Shown here in pieces: positions 11,128-22,588 of a stretch of 64,000 bases of DNA (within the stretch, counting starts at the first letter, position 1; each line of letters starts with the position of its first letter). Origin of the DNA: Parapristionchus giblindavisi (taxonomy: Eukaryota > Nematoda > Chromadorea > Rhabditida > Diplogasteridae); assembly GCA_943737045.1 (NCBI GenBank), contig CALSFV010000093.1, forward strand, positions 248,001-312,000, in the 5' to 3' direction. The notes under the pieces were generated by a model. The model was not told where the DNA came from and did no database searches. It worked only from the letters and a program-made list of their open reading frames with translations. Made by a program: the position numbers and the translations under genes.

Positions 11128-11294
11128 AATCAATCAAAAGGCTTTGGTCGACCTGGTCGGCTGTGAACACACTTCACGTGACACATTCATGTATCACGTG
11201 TTCCAATCAATAGCGCGACGTCCGATCCAGTAGATCGAACTCGCGCGTCTCTCGAGTGAGATAGTCTCTCACTAGCCCCCTTCCCTTCACTGTT
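11128..11294. repeat. 167-bp inverted repeat, left copy
   Basis: Starts AATCAATCAAAAGGC, contains TTCACGTGACACATTC and ends CCCTTCACTGTT. It is an essentially exact inverse of 16,045-16,212. Confidence 0.92.
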
Positions 11295-11371
11295 CTTCGT
11301 GTGTTCGGCTGTGTTTCCCTTCTTCCTTTTTGGAAGTTTCCGTTTGTTTTCACACGTATTATCTTGCCTTG

Positions 11372-11500
11372 TCGGTAATCCGGACCCCTTGGTCTCGTGC
11401 GCCCGCAAGTGCTTATCTGTCGGTAATCCGGACAACGGTCCCGTGCGCCCGCAGATTCTGTCGGTTATCCGGGTCATAGACCTCGAGAACCCGCAGGTTA
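11372..11500 (+). repeat. three short direct repeats in the element leader
   Basis: TGTCGGTAATCCGGAC followed by a C-rich stretch and CGTGCGCCCGCA occurs twice, and a third diverged unit reads GTCGGTTATCCGGGTC then AACCCGCAGG. Spacing is about 40-48 nt. The function is unknown. Confidence 0.75.
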
Positions 11501-11703
11501 ACGATAGACAACTGTCGTATTTTCAGTCCTAACTACATAGGACCCAAAATACCGCAGAAATGATAATGTCTAATCGTAATCACGTTTTTATCGTGCTTGA
11601 TTGCTTAAAGAGTATCTCATAAATCTAGATACATGCAATATCGCCGTTTCGTGATTAATTATGCTTCCGTACCATCGAAGCATTGTCAAACCATTCATTT
11701 CAG

Positions 11704-12071
11704 ATGGCAGAGAGATACTGTGTCGATCAAGTGATGTTGTTCCAAGTATGGGACACGACGACGCGTAAGATGAATGGAGCATATAAGGTTAATCCTAGTA
11801 AATCCTAATTTTTTCATATTTGATGAATTCAGGTAGCGTCGCATCCGTCGACGTCGACGATAAAGAGCCTTCGTCTGCTAATATGAAGGCTGATCATCGC
11901 AATCCGAATGGGTTCAACAATTCGGGTTAGTATTTTATCATCATTATTATCAACTGATTGAATAAGTTGGTCAAATAATTGTAATCATGATATTTAATCT
12001 CACTGATTTTTTTTTCAGTGCTGATCGCCTCTAATGGAAACAGAGGCGAGCTCCAGACCCAAGAGGTCTGA
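11704..12071 (+). CDS. small spliced gene inside the composite element
   Basis: Three exons, 11,704-11,764, 11,833-11,925 and 12,019-12,071, join through GTAAGA/TTCAG and GTTAGT/TTTTTCAG introns. They give about 68 residues starting MAERYCVDQVML and ending at TGA. Phases are consistent (1, 1). More short introns follow (GTAATA...TTTACAG before 12,238; GTATGC...ATTCAG before 12,391), so the transcript probably continues and the reading frame may be different or degraded. No domain is recognised, so it could be an accessory protein of the element or a captured fragment. Confidence 0.4.
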
Positions 12072-14327
12072 ATGAGAGCTACTCAGTCGTGGATAGGATT
12101 GATGTACTACTCCGAGAAGGAGGCTCCATCCACCATCTCTCCAATTCTGGAGGTCTGAGACTAGGTAATATCATTAATGACATGTACGACACATGTTATA
12201 TAAATAATATCATCAGTCATGCTCCCTATTTACAGGGAGAGTCGGCATACCGCACTGGCGAGAGGCTGAACTCTCTTCAGCCTCCAAGAGGACATCTCAG
12301 CCAGGCATCTATTGTACAAGAACGGCTTGTAAGGTATGCATTACCTGATAATTGTACTAGATTATTCATGATGAATACATCTATTCAGATCGGAGTAAGT
12401 CTACACTTGCAACTCGGAGCCCATGGAGATCAAAACTGAGCGACATGGACAGCACTCCGAGATGCCGTGGACCTCATCTGCTTTACATGAAGGTTAGTTC
12501 ACGGTTCTATCCCAAGCTCAAATAGCAGCACGATGAATAGGAAACTAAATTGCACAAAAATAGACTGATAGTATGTCTGACAATTTTGTTTCCTCACGAT
12601 CTGGTGTAGTCCTTTCAAAAGAAAAAGTTGCGCAATTAGTAACTTGATATCTCCCATCCCAAAATGCGTATTGAAGGAGGGGATAGATGCTCTTTTGACC
12701 AAGGATATGGTTTTTGGATTTCAAAAACTTTGTGACTTGTATTTTACATATTCTGTCATTCCAAGAGAGACAGCTACACATAGCAGAACCATCATATTTC
12801 AATGCAATGTTCATTGTCTGGTCGTTTCAAATGGAACGGTTAGTATGGTGCTAGCTAGTGATTATTGAGAAAAGGTTGTATGAGAACATCGTTATGAAAT
12901 AAGCTAATCATTTCTATCGATCCATAATGCTACACCTTTTCTTTAAAATGTTTTTGCCTGCTTGATACATCCTCTCATATTTATACATATGACGTGTATA
13001 TTAGTATCATGCTTACATTTATTCGCTGCCTCATCTACCTGAACAATAGTAGTTTACGCTCATTTCAGTAGATTACAGCGTCTCACTAACAATAAAGGTA
13101 GAGGAGAATGTACATTGGAAAATGCCAAAAAGTCACGTTAATCGTGATATAACGGACTGCGTTCTCCGATAATTTTTGCTTTCTCCGGCATTGTATGCCT
13201 TCTCGCATTCGCTTTCATACGTTTCTATGGACACTATCCATTATTGAAGCATTGTACATATGCTATATGCAAGAATGTAAAATTCACTCTTTACAATCTT
13301 TGAGGATGTCAATCTAATAGTCAATTGTACAGTCACAATTGACACTGACACCTACATCTATTTTATTGAATTTCTAGGAATCGATATTGATTCTATTTAT
13401 ATGAAATTCTTTATTAGACGCTAGACGAAGTTGAACGGATTCGCATTGAGTCGTTGAGTTTTAGCGAAAGAAGTTATCACGCTTTGAGTTTGACTCTCTT
13501 TTGGGTCTCGTTAAGTATATTTCTGTAATTAACGCTTCTCTGTATTGTACACGAGACAGCTACAGAGACACTTTGTTCCTATAGCTAGGTTGATCAGCTA
13601 TTATTTTACGATATTGCTGAACTAAGATAGCTTAAAGGATCTGGACTTATTTATACTCAAATTGTCCACACAGAAATGCTTCGCTATATTTAACAAACCC
13701 CATCCTATGCGCTTGCCACAAATGTTTTCTTACACGAATAGGGCCTAGTTGGCAATGATCAATTGCGAAAAAAAGGGGGGGGGGTACATGTTACCTAATA
13801 CTATTATAGTATAGTATACTAGTGATAGCACATTGAAGTGTTAGAATTATACGTACGCTATTACATTCCTCATAAGGGGCGTAGAAAGAGTAGACAAAAA
13901 ATGATCTACTCCGTGGAATATGCTGTTGGGTCATTAGCTCAAACTTCTCCACAACTGCCATCTCAGTCCCCGGAAGATTAAAGGCATGCATGAGGAAAGA
14001 TCATATATTGACCTAAATATTTACTAATTTTTCGTAATATTCGGTAAATGATGTCTAAATCAGTTTGCCTACGAAATGCAGTCCATATTTCTCATTTCGT
14101 TCTGACACCGCTAGTCGAGAGGTGGACACATTTACTCAAAACAGAGTGGTCCAATAGGCAGATGTTTTTCCTCCCTTATATCTATTCGATAGGGTAATTC
14201 AAAAACTATTTGAGATGGAATATCTACCATCATAGTTTTTTTTCCAGAATGGAAATATCACGTCTTCGTGATTATGATTCCTTATCAATTCTGGGTGAAC
14301 CGCCTATGTCTATCGAGTTGAACGGGA

Positions 14328-15065
14328 AAATGATCTCGAACCCCTCTGGTGATTGTCATCAGGTACTTGTGCAAAGTACCAACACTTCGTATGATAAATC
14401 TCACCGGATTCGGGGGTTCTTCTGAATCCGATATACAAGTTCTACTAAATAGTTGAGAACCCTCAGCTAGAACACAATATTGATTCAGCGAGATCATGGA
14501 ATATATACTGCGCTAAACATAGCTATCCAAGTATCACGTCCCTAAAATTAATCTTGAGCTATTTAGCCGAGACGAATGAATATAAAGATTATTCAACACC
14601 TGTTTGGGGGATATAATACTTTGTTATATATATGACAAAATAATCGAAAAAACCTTGGATAGGAATTTGTCAGAGATTCATGAAAAGAATCTTTAATATT
14701 GATCTCGAAATCCTCTGATATTCCTCACCAACAGAACCAAAATGCGCTTTATCAGTTTCTGGGATGGTGTTGAGATCTCTGAGTCGAAGTCACACGTTCT
14801 ATTGAATAGTTGATCACTCACAACTAGAATAAGACATTGATTCAGCAACGAGATCATGATAAGAATGCTGCGCAAATCCTAAATATCCAGTAATTAATCT
14901 CGAATAAAAGCCGAGTCGAATGAATAGAAAAAGCATTCAACACCATTGAAAGATGGCGGCTAATATATATGTCTTATTATGATAACATCAAAGAGATTAG
15001 AATACTTGGATAGGAGTTTGACAGAAAGATTCATGAAAGGAATCCTTTTTAAATCACCACCAAAG
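14328..15065. repeat. two diverged tandem units of about 370 bp
   Basis: ATGATCTCGAACCCCTCTGG near 14,328 aligns with TTGATCTCGAAATCCTCTG near 14,699. Later anchors (GAACACAATATTGATTCAGC and AAGACATTGATTCAGCAAC, TCAACACC, TTGGATAGGA.TTTG.CAGA) keep a similar offset. The copies are clearly related but much mutated. Confidence 0.55.
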
Positions 15066-16044
15066 GCAAAATACTCCTTATTGTATACCATTACAACATT
15101 GGAGATATCATGGTATTAGAATCCATAGAATCTTGGGGTGATTTTGTTTAACTCACGTTGAAACAGTTTATGCTGAATTTGACAACATTTGGTCTATGCT
15201 TACCAAACCGTAGCGGAAATTTCCAGTCCAAAAACGGTCGCAATTGTCAGAATAATGGCTCTCGTAAACATTTATATTTTCGTGCAAGAGCCACATTCAG
15301 CGAAGTACTTCCATATCTAAGAAAGTGTTTTGTGTTCTATTAGTTCTATAGAATAGATAATTACAACAAAATGAAGGATAGAACAGATGTTTAACTCATT
15401 ACTTTCCTCTATACAACCGCATAGATCGGTTTCATCTTGAACGGTTGCGCGATAGATAAAAGAAGTACTTGCTCTTTTCGGGTAAACAAATTTGTACCTC
15501 CTAAACAAGAGCAGTTTCAATTAGCAGCGCTAAAAGGCTAGAATTTCCTCTATGAAATGCTCGAACTCCCCCGATAACTTTCGAGCATTTCTACTAAACA
15601 GAGGGAATTTAAGACAAGGATATCAACCAGAATACAGTAAAGTAAAGGTTGTCTTTGAAAAAGCCTTTTGATTGATTGAGCAATGAAATATAATGTTATA
15701 TTTTGCTAGATAAACGAAGTTTATTGAAGTAAAATATTTATTATAAGTCATTGCGAAATCAATCAAAGCCCTCCACACCCACCCTTGATTGATTTATAAC
15801 CTTGACGTTTCTGATTCAGGAAGTCGTCTTCATCAAGGAAAGGAGAGCTGAAGATGGATTGCAATCGAAGCTTATTCGCATAAGAAGCGTTGAGAGGCTA
15901 CGATAGGATTCTTCGATGAAGAAGAAGTGATCCATTTACAGAGACTATCACATTTTTCGTTATGTTTTACGAATAAATATTAATCCATATTTCACTATAA
16001 AGATTTGGATTTGTTGTCTCTGTTTCAAACACACCCTCACACAC

Positions 16045-16212
16045 AACAGTGAAGGGAAGGGGGCTAGTGAGAGACTATCTCACTCGAGAGACGCGCGAGT
16101 TCGATCTACTGGATCGGACGTCGCGCTATTGATTGGAACACGTGATACATGAATGTGTCACGTGAAGTGTGTTCACAGCCGACCAGGTCGACCAAAGCCT
16201 TTTGATTGATTT
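16045..16212. repeat. 167-bp inverted repeat, right copy
   Basis: Inverse of 11,128-11,294, located inside the 0.58-kb right part of the composite element. Confidence 0.92.
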
Positions 16213-16289
16213 CGCAATGACTTATAATAAATATTTTACTTCAATAAACTTCGTTTATCTAGCAAAATATAACATTATGTCATATGTAG

Positions 16290-16445
16290 TAGAGTTGGCT
16301 ATTCGGGGGTTGCGGACCCGCAATGGCTCGTAAAATCATTGCGAGCTCGCATCCTCAGAGGGAAGCGAGGGGAAGCGATTGCGGGCCCGCAATGGCATGC
16401 GGGCCATTGCGGGCCCGCATCCCGCATCCCGATTAGCCAACTCTA
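16290..16445. mobile_element. 156-bp hAT-type MITE with 8-bp target duplication
   Basis: TIRs are TAGAGTTGGCTA at the left and its complement at the right; the interior is rich in GCGGGCCCGC. ATATGTAG lies on both sides (16,282-16,289 and 16,446-16,453). The unfilled site, with one ATATGTAG before TCATTG, is at 39,193-39,200 in unit 2. An 8-bp duplication and a TAGAG-type start are typical of the hAT superfamily. Confidence 0.9.
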
Positions 16446-16493
16446 ATATGTAGTCATTGTAAATAATAACAGCTATAGACCGTATTTACATCA

Positions 16494-17632
16494 ATGATTT
16501 TGCGTCGAATCGAGAAAGTATTGGAGGAAACCGAATCAACAACTCAGACAGGATTTCGAAGAAACTACAATACACTAGATAATATCCACGCCATAAAAGA
16601 GATTATCGAACGATCTACAGAATATCGATTTCATGTCTACATAGCCTTAATTGATTTCTTAAAGGCCTTCGATAGCGTTGAGTGGAATGCAGTTTGGATA
16701 GCCCTCTCTGCCCAAGGAGTTCATTCTTCGTTGATTGATCTGTTACATCGCATATGCTTCGAAGACGTCTATAAGAGTGAATCCATGTTGATATTCGAAA
16801 GGGAGTCAAGCAAGGAGATTCTCTCTCGCCTCGGCTATTCTCCTCGGTTCTAAGGCTGGCTATGGATGATATTGAATGGGACGATCAAGGATTGTGGATA
16901 GATGGACAACAATTAACATCTCTTGAATACGCTGATGACCTAGCTTTATTCGCTAAAAGTAGAACTGAATTGGAAAGTATGATTGGAAGCTAATCATCGC
17001 TTGTTCAACAGTCGGATTATCAATAAACTGTAAGAAATCAGTTCTTCTCACTTCCTGTACAACTACCAGACAACCTATCGTCATTGATGGAAGTGAATTC
17101 TTGTTTACGGATAAGGCTACGTACCTCGGCCGTAAGGTATCGTTCCCACTCAATCAAGGTGACGAAATTGAGCAAAGGATTCGATGTGGATGGTTAGCTT
17201 GGACCAAGATTTCAAATCTTCTGACCTCCCGTCGACTGCACATTTCATTCAGACGAAGGCTATTTGAATCGTGTATAACATCATCAGTTTTATACGGATG
17301 TGAAGCGTGGAGAATGCGTAAGAAGGATCGAGAAAAAGTCTGTCAGAGGAAGATGGAGCGAAAGATGGTTGGTGTTACATTGATTGAAGGATTGGTTGGA
17401 CGAGGTGGATAGAAGAAAGCTTGTGTGGGCAGACAAGGTACGAAGGATGGACACTGATCGATGGGCCAAAAATGTCACCAATTGGATACCCTATCAATAT
17501 GCTTCTCAAAGACCTGTTGGAAAGCCCCCTACTCGTTGGCGTGATGATCTAAGGAGGAGAATCGGAAAAGGATGGTGGAATATGCCCTACTCCCAATGGC
17601 TTACAACCATATTCCAGCACACCACAGTGTGA
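16494..17632 (+). pseudogene. reverse transcriptase remnant, RTE-like LINE
   Basis: Pieces of a non-LTR reverse transcriptase are spread over several frames. QTGFRRNYNTLDN and LKAFDSVEW lie in 16,494-16,853. The catalytic YADD is at 16,928-16,939. ATYLGRKV and SSVLYGCEAWRM lie in 17,101-17,412. A tail with RRKLVWADKVRRMDTDRW and GKPPTRWRDDLRRR lies in 17,384-17,632. The frame changes at least three times, so it is dead. The order and motifs fit the RTE/endonuclease-reverse-transcriptase group. The 5' endonuclease part is missing. Confidence 0.9.
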
Positions 17633-17639
17633 ACCTGAT

Positions 17640-17965
17640 AAATATTGATTGACCGTAAAAATACACTTATTTATTTGGTACGAGAGTGGCTATAATGCCT
17701 CGTCTATGTTTTAGTCTTTCTAAAGAAAAGGCAAATTGTTGCGAAATATAAAATCAGTATGGCGAACTTCAGGTTTCGTAACGAGTTCGTAGAGGTTTTT
17801 CAAGAAAGTCCATGCGAGATTGTACGGAGAACGTGAGGAGGGAAAGGATAGGGAACTGGGATCACTTATCGTATATTTCAGTATTTAACAGAGATCACTT
17901 CTGTTTTTAGCATGTAGTAGCAAGGTTTGTACATAAGTACATTTTATACGAACAATAAGAATGAC
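17640..17965. repeat. dispersed repeat family R copy
   Basis: Begins GATTGACCGTAAAAATACAC, has GTTTTTAGCATGTAGTAGCAA and ends CATTTTATACGAACAATAA, parallel to 4,178-4,420. A related CTTTCTAAAGAAAAG...GTTCGTAGAGG segment recurs near 40,896-40,975. Confidence 0.6.
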
Positions 17966-19787
17966 CACCCATATGTACGATCGACGACTACATCACTCAG
18001 GTACTTTGTGGATTTTGATCTTACAGAATTGGCCGATGTGCGAGGGAAAACACACAAGCATTGAATCAGGGTCGGTGTCTACAGATTGGTAACTCAGTTG
18101 AATCCCAATCCATAAGGTTTTTGGGAAACCAGGAGCTATTTTTACTTCTTCATGCAGCAATATCTAACTGCTACATGGTCTGTTAAATTTAACTTTTAAT
18201 GGTTTTTTTTGGATTCTACTTCGTGGTTGGCCTAGCCGTCGAACGGCCATCATGATATGAATAAAAATATGAATAGAAGAAACAAATAAACATCATTGGC
18301 CCATAAATGACTCCATGACTCACCGTGCCAATGTAAAAGGTAAAGGTAAAGGCACAACCCGTTATTCAAGGCACACGAAGTCCAGCGGGTGATCACTGCT
18401 AGGACAGTGATACACCAATGGGCGAATGTAATAAAGATGATGATCGGGATCGTTCAATGTTCAAAAGTCACGAAAAAAAAGAAAGTAAAAGAGGCCGGAG
18501 AGTATGTACAAAGAAGAGATTTTCCACTGTTTTTCTTTTTTTCGCAACTTTTGAACAGAGCTTGCGTATGTTTTCTCTGTTCGCGCAATCAGAAGTCCGT
18601 TTCGCTCACTGAAAAACGGACCTGGACTTGCGCACGTCACGCAAATGTAACACCGCATTATGGAAACAAAGAATAATAATAAGGATAAGAATGGACTTTG
18701 ACAGCAAATTCCATGTTCAAAAGTAATGAAATTTTTAAGCAAAGCACTAATATCTTCTCACAAGGAATACCAATCTTGTATCTTCTCTGTACCACCTTCG
18801 ACTGGTTTTATCCGCTCCATTTTATCTGCTTGATAAAATTATGTATTATCAAGGTATTGATTGTTTTGAATCTTGAATAAAATAAAAAATATGTGCTCTT
18901 ACGTCTTCAGTGTTTTGTGTTTCGTGCTCTCTTGTTAGCAAGAGAACATCTTACCAATATTCATCGATGAGATTTCGATGATTTCGATGAGATGTTCCGA
19001 AGAGATGTTATGAAATCTGGACGAATTGCGTTCCCAAGAGACAATGCCATATTTTTCACCGTTTAAGAAAGAACTCGAACTTGAAATAGAAAAAAAACGA
19101 AAAAGTTCTGTGTCGTCCAGTAGGTCTTCTTGACATTTGAAATTACACCTCCAGCCATACCAAAGTCTTCTATGGAGGTATTAGACTGATAATCCTTGTC
19201 TGTTGATGGAATAGAGTCGAGAGTGGAACGGAAAGCTTGGTATTATAGAATTAAAACTGTCCGAACAATACAAATTCCGCTGTTTGCCGCGCAATATTCA
19301 GACTCCGCCCACTTCTTCGCGCGACATACCATTTTCTCTAGTTTTATCGAATTTTATGGCGCTTCCTCATCATTTCACAGGACTTTCAATAAAAATAAAA
19401 TTATATGCATTGAAAAAACGTTCGAAAAAACCTTCCGAAAATTTGGAGTGCGTTTTTCTCAACGGTGGAGAAGTTTACTATATTCGGCATTTGGCGCAGT
19501 GTGTGAAAAACTTTCGTAATTCTATAATAGTACCGATCAACCGCAGATAGAAAGGCAGAAGAAGGCAGAGGCAAAATGGTGAGCACTAGAACATAGATTA
19601 ATAGAACAAGGGATGAAACGCAAAAGATCTCTCAATTATGCAGGGAAGGAGAAAAACGAGAAGTGCTCGGTCTTCTTTTTGACCTTAGTCAGACACTTCC
19701 TTATCACTCCAATTCATTAACGAGATATCCCACTTTCGCCTTTTGGCGACAGGAAAACTTGTCTGATCTTAAATTCTGGTAATGTCC
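17966..19787. other. no gene recognised
   Basis: Only short open frames are present. A small hairpin (GGGTGATCACTG...CAGTGATACACC) lies near 18,388-18,415. The stretch at 19,115-19,215 has a diverged counterpart at 41,447-41,545, so it belongs to the duplicated unit. The two copies share a short frame around FGM.GG but no splice-bounded exon is convincing. Confidence 0.4.
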
Positions 19788-19795
19788 TATATAAG
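19788..19795 (+). promoter_or_regulatory. TATA box of the secreted-protein gene
   Basis: TATATAAG lies 31 nt upstream of the ATG at 19,826. The duplicate has TATAAAAG in the same place (41,815-41,822). The position implies a very short 5' leader. Confidence 0.6.
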
Positions 19796-19825
19796 AACAT
19801 GGGCCAACTATCATCACCTCCGGCC

Positions 19826-21314
19826 ATGAAATCCATCCTAGTCTTCTATGCCGTTGTTTCCATCACTATCGCATGTGCCCCAAATAAACCGAAACCCGCC
19901 CCCGCCCTTCAACCCAAACTCAGTAAGTTATCATCTCAAACGTTAGACTGAAGTCATACTATAGTCATACTTTCTAGTATTTAGATGATGTGGGTTTCAG
20001 AAGTCACGGAACGAAAATAACATGAAGAAGGTGAGAGAGTGTGTAAAACGAGTGGAGTTTGCTGAGTTATATTTTCTTTTCGTGAATCTTGAAGAGAGTA
20101 TAAGATTGTAAGCTATTACATTAAACTGTTCACCTCTGAACACTCATTATCATTAATACATAATGTCATGTCCAACAGTTGAGAAAAGAAAAGAAAAATA
20201 GGAGAGACCCTGTGTAAAACGAGGAGAGTTTTCTCCGTTTTTTTCATCACTTTTCCCGGTCTTTTCTAAACCACACTCGACTGAATACAATCATAACAAT
20301 GTATGGGAGTTAGAAATTGCAATAAAACATGGATACGGTGGGCGTTTACAAAACCACGTAGTAACTCCATTCGAAATGGACAGGATATGGTCATTCTAAG
20401 CTGCTTGCCTCCGTAGGGAGGAGAATGAGCAAATGCTTGTTGTTTAAAAAAAGTATTTTAATATTATCAGTATTATTACAGAGTGTGCAAAAGTCGTTTA
20501 TAATAAGGCGGCATGCGAGAAAGAATGCACGTGCACCTGTGGCTCTCCTCTTATATTAAACACTAAAGTGATGTGCCCAGCGAACTTCGTTGGACTTGCA
20601 ATATTCGAGAATGTGAGTTTAAAACTACGGACCATGTTGATAAACCCATGTAGATTTAACTCTCCGCTCTAGCAAAACTCTCTCGCGGACAAAATGAGTG
20701 CGAGAGAATGGCGAATTGGCACAACTCTCCACAATGAACCAGAATGAATCACTAATACTTCTAATAATAATATTCGTCCTATCAGCATATTATATGAAGA
20801 GGGAGGGGGGCAAAAAAAATCTTCTTATCCACGAGATCTATTCTTCTCCTTTCAAGAAAAAGTCCGAAAAAACGTGATATGAAAAATTTTTTTTAAATAA
20901 AACGTAGTCAAATAACCCACGAAAACTTTATGTTGCTCATCCAATAGTCCTGTTTTTTTTCATCTTATGTACAGTTCAAAAGTAGCGTAAAGAAACTAAT
21001 AATATACGAAATGAAAATGGGCGAGAGATAATAGTTTTTTTTTCATTTTTTATGCAACTTTTTATCAAAACATTACTTGAATATAAATAAATCTTGTTAG
21101 TAAAGCCAGTGATTTGATTGAGAACATGACTCAAAATGGTCATCTATCAAATAAATTTCAGGATGCAACAAAGGTTGGTATTCCCGACAAGTACATGAAG
21201 TGCAACGATAAAACCGGACAGTGGGAGTTCAATGGGGTACAGTTAAAAAACGATGCAAACATTGTGAAACCCCTTAACGTAGGCTGTGCTATGGGGCCTA
21301 ACAATAAAGGATAA
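19826..21314 (+). CDS. small secreted cysteine-rich protein, intact copy
   Basis: Three exons, 19,826-19,922, 20,482-20,612 and 21,162-21,314, encode 126 residues. Phases are 1 and 0, with GTAAGT/TTACAG and GTGAGT/TTTCAG introns. The first 18 residues, MKSILVFYAVVSITIACA, form a signal peptide, followed by a proline/lysine-rich linker (NKPKPAPALQPK). Exon 2 holds a cysteine cluster (CEKECTCTCGS) and CPANFVG. Exon 3 holds KCNDKTGQWEF and VGCAM. The pattern of spaced cysteines with C..(K)TG.W resembles nematode-specific secreted cysteine-rich families such as C6/DUF281-like proteins, but this is tentative. A TATA box precedes the start and AATAAA lies at about 21,635. The product probably acts outside the cell. 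The second copy (41,853-43,281) is broken. Confidence 0.85.
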
Positions 21315-21654
21315 TAAGCGTTCAACTGTGGCGTAGAACTGCTAAAAGCATATTTTAATCGCTCTTATTATTTCTTTTTATCTACCTTGAATTTTACGTC
21401 ATGTTTAAAGGCGCGGAACATTTGTTTTTATCGGAAAATCATGAAGTGCACGGGAGCACTGTAGATATTTTACCGTAAACGTTGATCAGTGAAAACCGTT
21501 ACTTTCTACAGTATTCCTATGGAGATTTTTCCACCGAAGTAGACATTTCGATATTCAACGCCTTACTATTTCTATTCTCAAAGATTGTTTTCTTATTATT
21601 TCTCATTTTTCTTATTAATTTGAATCGTGCCATAATAAACTATTATTATCATGT

Positions 21655-22588
21655 TATTTATTTATTTATCCATCAGTTAAAATCAAGAATAATGAATGAA
21701 TGAAGCAATAAGGGAGTGATGGAGTTCCGTCGCATAAGCGATTTCGGTTGGGGAATGGCAGCTTTAGCTGAATAATGATATTAAGGACGAATACGAGATT
21801 GAGTATTTATTGTGAGGGGGCAAATTTAGTATCCCTGCACGGAATATATGGGGAGGGGAAGAGACAAGCTCTTGGGTGAGAGAGTTCCACTTGGACAAAG
21901 ATCTAGAGACACAAGTAGAAAGAGATTTGGGAATACAAAAAGGTAGAGATATCCTATAACGATGACTAATTCTATTACAATCAATATAGTATAAGTTAGA
22001 AGAGTCAAATAAAGAATAGTTATGTACGGTGCTATGGAGAAATTGGAGATCACGGATGGCTCTTCTATATTCTAATGTGGGGAGTTGAAGAAAAGCGTTG
22101 CGTTCGTTAAAAGGTGAGGGAGCAAGTTTGCACTTAGCAAAAAGTCTATTTGTGAAATTTCTTTGTACACTTTCTATTGAATTGGTCAGGTATTTAAGGG
22201 TGGGATTCCAGATAATAGGACATGATTCAAGAATTGGTCTTATATAAACAGTATAAGCTCTGGATAAAAGTGAATAGGAACGAGAGTGGACAGACAAGAA
22301 CAGCATATTAATAGAAGTTTTGGCCTTGGTAGTTATGACTGATATATGGTGATTAAACGACAAATCAGAGCTCATGTGAACTCCTAAGTCCATTAATAAT
22401 AATAATATATTTATCGCATCTTAGAGAAAAGAGAGATTTTTTTTCATAAACAATTAAAATACTTATTAAAACAAGAAGTAGCGACGATATAGGTGCAATT
22501 ACTGGATTGCAACCTTTATAGAATTACTAAACACTTGAGGAGAGATTGATGTGGCAATAGTTCGATCTAAATAAATTTTTGAGTCTAG
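21655..22588. mobile_element. 5'-truncated CR1/Jockey-like LINE insertion, minus strand
   Basis: Absent from unit 2, where CATGTTATGATTACAC is continuous (43,620-43,635). The left end reads TTATTTATTTATCC, which on the element's strand is a short tandem 3' tail of AAAT type, as in CR1-class elements. GTTAT occurs on both flanks as a probable target duplication. Confidence 0.8.
21764..22393 (-). pseudogene. C-terminal end of LINE reverse transcriptase
   Basis: An open frame of 209 residues begins DLGVHMSSDLSFNHHI and contains AYTVYIRPILESCPIIWNP, SIESVQRNFTNRLF and KWNSLTQELV. This is the thumb and C-terminal region of CR1/Jockey-type reverse transcriptases. The catalytic core is missing through 5' truncation. 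The frame is uninterrupted, which suggests a fairly recent insertion. Confidence 0.88.

Larger units (their letters stand above)
11111..16280. mobile_element. 5.2-kb composite transposon with nested inverted ends
   Basis: Homology to unit 2 stops near 11,070 and resumes at 16,446. The left end (ATTATATTTCATTGCTCAATC at 11,111) recurs inverted at 15,664-15,695. Directly after it begins a second end (GTTATATTTTGCTAGATAAACG), which recurs inverted at 16,205-16,280. In addition, 11,128-11,294 is an inverted match to 16,045-16,212. The simplest reading is a roughly 4.6-kb element abutted by a 0.58-kb derivative of the same family. The interior holds a small spliced plus-strand gene (11,704-12,071 and possibly further exons to 12,485) and diverged tandem repeats. 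The rest of 12.5-14.3 kb shows nothing I recognise. Confidence 0.65.
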
